Below are positions 57,824-64,000 of a DNA stretch of 64,000 bases, piece by piece (position 1 is the stretch's first letter; the number at the start of each line of letters is the position of its first letter). The notes beneath the pieces are model-generated. The model did not search any database. It had not been told where the DNA came from and was given only the letters and a program-made list of their open reading frames with translations. The position numbers were made by a program, and so were the translations under genes. Source of the stretch: Vagococcus elongatus (GTDB taxonomy: Bacteria; Bacillota; Bacilli; Lactobacillales; Vagococcaceae); NCBI RefSeq assembly GCF_003987645.1, contig NZ_NGKA01000008.1, forward strand, positions 58,342 to 122,341, read 5' to 3'.

Positions 57824-59552
57824 AACAAACAAGAGTGTGAAGGATCAACATGAAGAGAACTTAATGAAATGGGTTGGATACTGGAGAGCTAATCCTCAGA
57901 GATTCGCAAAAGAGTATCTCAACCTTCACTTATTTTTATACCAAAAGATATTACTATATATGATGAACAAAGTTTCATGGTTTATGTATATAGCAGCCCG
58001 TGGTCAAGGTAAATCATACCTTATAGCAATTTACTGCGTTATAAGATGTATCTTATATCCAGGAACAAGGGTAGTAATAGCTTCTAGCACTAGAAAACAG
58101 GCCGCATTGATTATTACAGAAAAAATAATAGGCGACATATACAACAAGAGTTACGCCGTAAGATGCGAAGTTCAAGAATATAGTGCAAGTGTTAATAATA
58201 CAGAAATAATTTTCAGAAATGGATCAAAGATTTCTGCCGAAACGTCGTCAGACAACTCTCGTGGTCTTCGTGGAAATATTCTAATTGTTGACGAGTTCAG
58301 ATTAGTAAAAAAAGAAATTATAGATGATGTATTGAAACCAATGCTTAACGTATATCGCATTCCGCCGTATATGAATAAGCCAGAGTATATGCATCTTCCA
58401 AGAGAAGAAAATAAACAACTATACATTTCATCAGCATGGTATCAATCAGACTGGGCGTGGACAGAGTTTCAATCATACATGAAAGATATGATGACATCAA
58501 CCACAACATTTGTTTGTTCGTTGCCATATCAGCTCTCCTTATATCATAAGATACTTCCTAAGCAAACTGTTGAAAAGGAAAAACTATCAGACACGTTTGA
58601 TCAAACAAGTTTCAATATGGAATACGAAGCATTGTTTGTTGGAGAGAATGACAAAGGATACTTTAAGCTTGCTGATATTAACAAGTGCAGAAATGTAACA
58701 AAGGTTTTTGTTCCTCCTACATCACTAGAGTATGCAGAGAATCAGTCAAGAGCAAATCCCAAAAACATATCAAATCTTCCAAGAGTCAATAAGACTGGAG
58801 AGATTAGATTGATATCACTAGATATCGCATTAATGGGTGGTAGTAAACAGCAAAAGAATGACTCAAGTGCCTTTATGTTGTTTAGATTGATTCAAGATGG
58901 AAATAAATACAGAAGAGAAGTTGTTTATATAGAAACAATTCATAGAACGATTGCCGATGATGATCTGGCTGTTAGGTTAAAGCAGCTGTATGAAGACTTT
59001 GAAGCAGACTACGTTGTAATGGATACAAACGGTGTTGGTCTTGGTGTCTACAACTCATGTACGAGAATACTACATGATGAAGAGAGAGATAAAGATTATG
59101 AGCCGTGGAGCTGTATAAACGACGAAGAAATGAACAAGGCTAGAAAAGACACTGGAGTTCCTGTTGTTTACTCAGTTAAAGCAGATGCAAAATTTAACCA
59201 CATTATAGCAACTTCACTAAAAACAGCTTTTGAGAACGGAAGAATATCCATTCCATGTACTGATATTGAAAAAAGAGAAGAGCTTGTGGCTAAGAAAGGC
59301 TTCTTAGCAATGACAGCTAATGAGCAACAGAGACAGTTATACGCATTCCAGCAAGCTAGTGCAATGACTAGTGAGCTAGTAGGTCTTGAGTATACGGTAA
59401 TATCTGGAAATATCAAAATTCAAGAGGTCGGAACGGCCACAAAGGATAGATATTCTGCGTTAGCTTATGGAAATCATTATGCAAATGAATTTGAAAAAGA
59501 ATTAAACAAAGATGAATCAGATAATGGCTTCGGGGACTTTATATTATTTTAG
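57816..59552 (+). CDS. Terminase large subunit, 578 aa
   Basis: Start ATG 57816 overlaps the upstream stop; the earlier TTG lies wholly within that gene. ATPase: Walker A IAARGQGKSYL near residue 62, Walker B NILIVDEFRLVKKEI near 155, coupling region YISSAWYQSDW. Nuclease: RLISLDIALMGG near 332, DYVVMDTNGVGLGVY near 400 and an Asp-rich C-terminal part (KDRYSALAYGN). This motor packages DNA into proheads. Confidence 0.9.
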   Translation: MSKTNKSVKDQHEENLMKWVGYWRANPQRFAKEYLNLHLFLYQKILLYMMNKVSWFMYIAARGQGKSYLIAIYCVIRCILYPGTRVVIASSTRKQAALIITEKIIGDIYNKSYAVRCEVQEYSASVNNTEIIFRNGSKISAETSSDNSRGLRGNILIVDEFRLVKKEIIDDVLKPMLNVYRIPPYMNKPEYMHLPREENKQLYISSAWYQSDWAWTEFQSYMKDMMTSTTTFVCSLPYQLSLYHKILPKQTVEKEKLSDTFDQTSFNMEYEALFVGENDKGYFKLADINKCRNVTKVFVPPTSLEYAENQSRANPKNISNLPRVNKTGEIRLISLDIALMGGSKQQKNDSSAFMLFRLIQDGNKYRREVVYIETIHRTIADDDLAVRLKQLYEDFEADYVVMDTNGVGLGVYNSCTRILHDEERDKDYEPWSCINDEEMNKARKDTGVPVVYSVKADAKFNHIIATSLKTAFENGRISIPCTDIEKREELVAKKGFLAMTANEQQRQLYAFQQASAMTSELVGLEYTVISGNIKIQEVGTATKDRYSALAYGNHYANEFEKELNKDESDNGFGDFILF

Positions 59553-59567
59553 AAAGGAGAGTAATGA

Positions 59568-61049
59568 TTGGATAATCAAGAGGAGTACAAAAAAATGCTT
59601 GAACAAAATAGACGTAGCCATTTAGATTTCGCCAAAGCGTTATCTGATAATAGCGAAACTATGAGAAGTCAAGTGTCACGAACTACTAGTGTTACGCAAC
59701 AGCAGCTTTCAAGGTTTTTAGGAAATCCACTTACTAATTATTTGGATATCTCGAAACTCATGAATGCTCTATATACTGGAAACGGTATTATCAAGCAGCA
59801 CATCAAATATTATTCATCATTACTTACTCTGAACCACACGATCGTTCCTGTTATGAATGAGAGAAGTGGCTGGGATATAAGTAAGGTGACACTAGAAGAC
59901 TATGTAATGGCTGCCAATTTTGTAAAAAGATTAAACATTAAGAGACATGCGCCGCACTTTATTAAGCAAACACTTATGAATGGATACAGTTTATTCTATA
60001 AGATGCAGGATAAAAAAGGCGTTGCCTATCTTGAATTTCCAATTAGGTTTGGAAAAATATACTCACTAGAAAATGGAGTATATAGATGGGCTATAGATGT
60101 CGATTCTGTCAAAGACTCTACTCCTGGAGTTCTTCCAGTTGAGATAGAGAATGCGATAGCTAATGGAGATAGAAAAGACGATAACTGGATAGACGGTAAG
60201 TATTTCAAACTAAAAGACAAGGGAGTTGCCTTTTGTTTTGATCAAGAAGTGCTATCAAACGGTGGAATTGCCGTATCTGAATTTTCAAATCTAATCGGAT
60301 CTGCAATAAAGTTAGAAAATGCCAGAAACAAACTGGAGATAAAAGACGATCTAGATGGTGTAAAGCTAGTTCACTCTCAAATACCAGTAGACAAAAATGG
60401 AAGACCTCAAATGGAGTCAAAGGTTGCTGCAAAGTACGATAAAAGTATGAGAAGTAGCTTGCCTAAAGGAATTGTTCCTATTACAAACCCCATGAAGGTT
60501 ACCAACATAGCTTTAAATGGAGCAGGAGATACAAAGGCTTACGAATCAGTTGGAAGGTCTACAGCATCGTTATTTTTCGACATGGGTGTACCGTCTCCAA
60601 TGTTTGGAGGGGAAACAACTAGTTCGAACATCGTAAAGATTTCCAATGTAAAAGACATCACCTGGGTTTACAACGTAATCCTTCCTTTAATTGAAGATTA
60701 CTACAACTACGAAATGAGCAAGTACAAGTCTCCAAATAATTTTGCATGGAATATAAAGATTATGAGACAGAGCCAATTTACATTTTCCGATGATCAAAAG
60801 GTTGCAAAAGAGCAATTAAATCTCGGAGGTTCTAGATTGGACTTCTTAGCAATGAGTGGAATGGAACCTATAGAAGTTGTCGGAACTCTTGGATTAGAAC
60901 AACAGGTTCTAGATATTGACAGCTTAATGAAACCTAAACAAACATCACACACGATGTCAAAAGGTGGATCAACTGAGTCATCGACGCCAGGTCGTCCTCA
61001 GTCAGATAATCCAACGGATGACACTGATAGATTAAATGATGCTAATTAG
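59568..61049 (+). CDS. Portal protein, 493 aa
   Basis: TTG start with AAAGGAGAG seven bases before. Position right after the large terminase, length, and features such as 'GNGIIKQHIKYYSSLLTLNH', a long mixed middle domain, and ITWVYNVILPLIEDYYNYE near the C-terminus fit a siphovirus portal. The C-terminal 40 residues are Ser/Thr/Asp-rich and disordered. It forms the dodecameric DNA entry ring. Confidence 0.82.
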   Translation: MDNQEEYKKMLEQNRRSHLDFAKALSDNSETMRSQVSRTTSVTQQQLSRFLGNPLTNYLDISKLMNALYTGNGIIKQHIKYYSSLLTLNHTIVPVMNERSGWDISKVTLEDYVMAANFVKRLNIKRHAPHFIKQTLMNGYSLFYKMQDKKGVAYLEFPIRFGKIYSLENGVYRWAIDVDSVKDSTPGVLPVEIENAIANGDRKDDNWIDGKYFKLKDKGVAFCFDQEVLSNGGIAVSEFSNLIGSAIKLENARNKLEIKDDLDGVKLVHSQIPVDKNGRPQMESKVAAKYDKSMRSSLPKGIVPITNPMKVTNIALNGAGDTKAYESVGRSTASLFFDMGVPSPMFGGETTSSNIVKISNVKDITWVYNVILPLIEDYYNYEMSKYKSPNNFAWNIKIMRQSQFTFSDDQKVAKEQLNLGGSRLDFLAMSGMEPIEVVGTLGLEQQVLDIDSLMKPKQTSHTMSKGGSTESSTPGRPQSDNPTDDTDRLNDAN

Positions 61050-61063
61050 TAAGGTGGTGAAAA

Positions 61064-62518
61064 ATTATCAAAACAGATTTAAGTATACCAGTTCAATTTG
61101 AATTGGGTGAGACACTAAAAGACGATAGATTTCTTAGAGTTAAGATCTATATTGCACATACTGGAGAGAATATAAATAACTCAGTGTTTACAAAAGATGT
61201 TCTACAGGAAATGTCGAGTACGTTGGCGAACGTACCAATCGTTGGGTATATCAAACAGGAAGATGACGGAAGTGAAGATTTCGACAACCATAAAACAAAA
61301 ATTGTGATTAAAGATGGCAAGGTCGATGTGGCATATCTAGGTCATGCATACGGTTTTATACCAGAAAAAAATAACGCAAAATTTGAAATTAGAAGCGGTA
61401 AAGAGTGGCTAACTGCAGAAGGTTATATTTGGACCAAGTTTAGAGATTCAGTATCTATATTATTAGATGGTGGTGGCACAAAGAGTCAGTCTATGGAGAT
61501 TGAAGTATTTGATAGCTACCTTGATGACCAGGGAAGAGTTAATTATACAGACGCTAGATTTAGCGGTTTATGTATTCTCGGAGACGATGTTCCGCCTGGA
61601 ATGACTGGAAGTACAATAGAAGTATTCAATAAAAGAATTGATCTATTCTCTCAAGTTCAAGAAATGATAGCTGACTTTTCCAAATTAGAGGAGGGTAATA
61701 AATTGCTAGTTGAAAATGAAGATTTAAAAGAAAACGAAGACTTTGCTAAGGGGTCTAAGAAGAACGCAGATGCAGGAGCTGACGTTAAAGATGCAAAAGA
61801 TGTTAAGGATACAGATGTAAAAGATTCTGATCCAAAGGATGATCCTAAAGAGGACGTAGAACCTAAAGATGGGGACAAAGATCCTAAAGACGACAATAAA
61901 GATCCTAAAGATAGTAAAAAGGATAAGAAATCTAAAAAAGCTAATTTTGCAATCTCTCACGAAGAAACAAGAAATCAATTGAGAGAGCTAATTAGGACAG
62001 AGGTTGCAGATAAGGATTCGTATATCTACATCTGTCAAATCTTTGATACTTATGCGGTAGCTCAAATTGAGGATTATTCAGAAGAAACAGGCTTTAAAGC
62101 TAAGCACGTTATGTATGAATACACGAAAGATAACGACTCTGTATCGCTTGGTGCTTCAAAAGAAGTTGTTCCTACATTCTTAACGAAAGAAGAAATGGCC
62201 AAGATTGATAGTGGACGTGAGGAGCTTAAGCAGATTAAGGAAAAACTTTCAATGTATGAAAATGCAGAAAAAGAAGCCAAAGTTTCAGAATTTGAAGAAG
62301 TTCTTGGAGATAAAGCTGACGACATTCGCGCTAAATTTAGTGAAATGTCAATCGATGAAGTAGAAAAAGAAGTAGGTTTCTCTTGCTTCCAAATTAGTCA
62401 AAATGAAAAAGAAGCTTCGAAAGGTGTTGTCGTAGAGGCAGTTAGCTTTAGTGATAATGGAGTTGACGCAGCTAGTAAAGAGTACGGATCTTTAGGTGCT
62501 TACTTTAGAAAAAAATAA
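61064..62518 (+). CDS. Head maturation protease/scaffold-type protein, about 484 aa
   Basis: AAGGTGGTG (61051-61059) has no ATG/GTG/TTG at a normal distance; the in-frame codon there is ATT (61064) or ATC (61067), while the first TTG (61103) lacks a site. I therefore propose a rare ATT/ATC start. Residues about 20-190 are beta-rich (VPIVGYIKQEDDGSEDF, GHAYGFIPE, GTKSQSMEIEVFDSY) and may be the protease; a Lys/Asp linker (about 230-285) and a helical C-terminus resemble a scaffold. Catalytic residues are not certain. Confidence 0.65.
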   Translation: MIKTDLSIPVQFELGETLKDDRFLRVKIYIAHTGENINNSVFTKDVLQEMSSTLANVPIVGYIKQEDDGSEDFDNHKTKIVIKDGKVDVAYLGHAYGFIPEKNNAKFEIRSGKEWLTAEGYIWTKFRDSVSILLDGGGTKSQSMEIEVFDSYLDDQGRVNYTDARFSGLCILGDDVPPGMTGSTIEVFNKRIDLFSQVQEMIADFSKLEEGNKLLVENEDLKENEDFAKGSKKNADAGADVKDAKDVKDTDVKDSDPKDDPKEDVEPKDGDKDPKDDNKDPKDSKKDKKSKKANFAISHEETRNQLRELIRTEVADKDSYIYICQIFDTYAVAQIEDYSEETGFKAKHVMYEYTKDNDSVSLGASKEVVPTFLTKEEMAKIDSGREELKQIKEKLSMYENAEKEAKVSEFEEVLGDKADDIRAKFSEMSIDEVEKEVGFSCFQISQNEKEASKGVVVEAVSFSDNGVDAASKEYGSLGAYFRKK

Positions 62519-62541
62519 AAAAATAAAAGGAGATTCAAAGA

Positions 62542-63012
62542 ATGGCTACAGATAAAGCGTTTATTCACTTAGACAAAATTAAGTCATCTGCACACATGGA
62601 ACACATTGCTGCACCAAAAGCTGGATTAAAAGCTGGTCAGTTTGTTACTTTAGGTGCTGTGTCAGAAGATCATGATGGTGAGGTATTAAAATATACTAAC
62701 ACTACAGAAAAAACAAAAGTTGATGGGTTAGTTGCACCAGTACACTTAGATTACGGATACGAAGACTTTGATGAGTCGGTACAAGTTGTAAAAGAAGGAA
62801 AAATTGCTCGTGTATTAGTAATTGAGCGCGGAGACATTGTTTCAATGCATAGCGAAATGTTAACTGGAGTAAAAGCTGGTGACAAATTAGCTGTAGGAAA
62901 AACTGGTTTCGCATTACAAAAAACTGAAAGTGACGAAGAAGCTGTTGCAATCGCAATCGCAGAGCGTTACATGCCTAATATTGGTGATGTAATTGCAGTT
63001 CGTTTCATTTAA
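62542..63012 (+). CDS. Head decoration protein, 156 aa
   Basis: Small beta-rich protein between scaffold and capsid genes, the usual place for a decoration protein. FIHLDKIKSSAHMEHIAAPK, GLKAGQFVTLG, VAPVHLDYGYEDFDES and GVKAGDKLAVG recur in the paralogue at 55861. AAAAGGAG site. It would stud the capsid and stabilise it after expansion. Confidence 0.75.
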   Translation: MATDKAFIHLDKIKSSAHMEHIAAPKAGLKAGQFVTLGAVSEDHDGEVLKYTNTTEKTKVDGLVAPVHLDYGYEDFDESVQVVKEGKIARVLVIERGDIVSMHSEMLTGVKAGDKLAVGKTGFALQKTESDEEAVAIAIAERYMPNIGDVIAVRFI

Positions 63013-63035
63013 TTAGAGGGGAGAAAATATATCAA

Positions 63036-64000
63036 ATGGTAGATAAAAATGGTTTAACTAAACTAGCTACAGATTTATATCATGGCCGCAACGTTAACTT
63101 TGACGGAGTGTCTGGTGATGAAGCATTACGTAACATGGTGGGGGACGTTTTAGGTATCGAACCTGGTTCTAAAATTGACTACTACTCATGGGAGGCAAAT
63201 AAATTAGAGGTATTCCAGATCTTATCAGTAGCAATTGATGCTGTATTACCTTTACGTTTAGAAAGTCAATTCGATTCAATCGCCGACTTCCGTACGGTAG
63301 AATTGGGAGACGCTCAGAAATTCGAAATTCAAGATAATTCATTATTGAGAATTGGTCGCGTTTCTGCAGGTAACCAAAGTTTACAACGTCAACAATTATT
63401 CGGAAAGAGCTTCACTGTTCCAACTGATTGGTATGGCGGAAAGGTTTACGCTGAGTTCGAACGTTTCATGTCTGGACGCGTTGACTGGAAAGGCTTAGTA
63501 GATCGCGTTGCCGCTTCATTTGAAAACAAAATTCAAACAGAAATCTACAATGGTTTTGCTCAATCTTACGATGAGTTACGTGCCACTCGTAAAGCAACAG
63601 GTACTTACGAAGAAGATAAGTTATTTGATGTTGCAGAGCACATTGGAGTTGCGTCTGGTGGTAAGCCAGTAGCTGTTTACGGAACGCGTAAAGCTTTACG
63701 TAAAATCACAAAAGACTTACCTTTATCTGACTCAATGAAAGATGAACGTAACAAAGTTGGATTCGTCGATACTTTAGGCGGGTTAGACTTATTTGCTTTA
63801 CCACAGGCTTACAAAGCTGGAACTGAGAAATTCGCAATTGATGACGATACACTTTTAGTTTTGCCTCAAGGTGAAAAAATCGTTGCTGTTGTCTTAGAAG
63901 GTCAAGCAATTGTCAATGACACTGATGCATTAGCACGTACTGACTTACAAAATGAGTTTGTTACATTGAAAAAAATGGGTATCCAAGTTGGTCAAGTATC
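63036..64000 (+). CDS. Major capsid protein, N-terminal 321 residues (cut by window end)
   Basis: AGAGGGGAG precedes ATG 63036. The order protease/scaffold, decoration, this gene is typical. Features fit an HK97-fold subunit: a helical N-terminus, 'VLPLRLESQFDSIADFRTVE', EIQDNSLLRIGRVSAGNQSL (E-loop-like strands), RFMSGRVDWKGLVDRVAASF (long helix) and GGLDLFALPQAYKAG. Codons here use many preferred triplets, as expected for an abundant protein. The reading frame is still open at 64000. Confidence 0.85.
   Translation, partial: MVDKNGLTKLATDLYHGRNVNFDGVSGDEALRNMVGDVLGIEPGSKIDYYSWEANKLEVFQILSVAIDAVLPLRLESQFDSIADFRTVELGDAQKFEIQDNSLLRIGRVSAGNQSLQRQQLFGKSFTVPTDWYGGKVYAEFERFMSGRVDWKGLVDRVAASFENKIQTEIYNGFAQSYDELRATRKATGTYEEDKLFDVAEHIGVASGGKPVAVYGTRKALRKITKDLPLSDSMKDERNKVGFVDTLGGLDLFALPQAYKAGTEKFAIDDDTLLVLPQGEKIVAVVLEGQAIVNDTDALARTDLQNEFVTLKKMGIQVGQV

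Overview
The window looks like part of the genome of a large temperate phage that also behaves as a plasmid (a phage-plasmid) from a low-GC Firmicute. Evidence for the host group is the AT-rich DNA, strong AAGGAGG-type ribosome sites, TTG/GTG starts and near-consensus TTGACA-17-TATAAT promoters. Gene content recalls Bacillus phage SPbeta: a DnaE-type polymerase, a YopX-type protein, an HU protein beside the head genes, and two proteins of tyrosine-recombinase fold in a lysogeny-like operon. That likeness is from gene content and order only; no database was searched.

Layout. 1-4.4 kb: small leftward genes of mostly unknown function. 4.4-19.4 kb: leftward replication and recombination block, with a DnaE polymerase interrupted by a group I intron carrying a LAGLIDADG endonuclease, a RecB-like nuclease, dNMP kinase, TOPRIM primase, DnaB-like helicase, Mre11-like phosphoesterase, Sak4-like ATPase, an SSB-like acidic-tailed protein and a 3D-domain protein. 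19.5-23.1 kb: lysogeny-like operon with two tyrosine-recombinase-fold proteins and its own promoter. 23.3-33.9 kb: GMP-kinase-like protein, an unusual MazF-type operon, two rightward membrane genes, a J-domain protein and many small genes. 34-43.1 kb: about 27 small leftward genes in a tightly packed early-type operon. 43.1-45.4 kb: no convincing gene; it holds a roughly 600-nt highly structured leader RNA, four tandem leftward promoters and a region where G/C strand bias flips. 45.4-51.2 kb: plasmid maintenance module (Rep-like initiator with antisense RNA, HTH repressor, ParA, ribbon-helix-helix partner, palindromic AT-rich repeats). 51.3-53.2 kb: UvrD-like helicase. 53.6-64 kb: rightward late block (two DNA-binding regulators, HU between two structured RNA regions, decoration-protein paralogue with a collagen-like tail, zinc-finger protein in the small-terminase position, TerL, portal, protease/scaffold, decoration protein, major capsid protein cut by the window end).

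How it fits together. A 17-bp element, consensus CCATAAGTATTGACAAC, occurs about 15 times, always pointing with the local transcription, often just after a stop codon. In several copies its TTGACA is the -35 of a good promoter; in others there is no usable -10. The lysogeny-operon, rep and par promoters lack it. This is what would be expected of a dispersed operator/stoperator read by one master repressor that silences lytic genes in the plasmid-prophage state. The best candidate reader is the catalytically degenerate recombinase-fold protein at 20260-21525. This regulatory model is inference, but it rests on sequence that can be checked directly.
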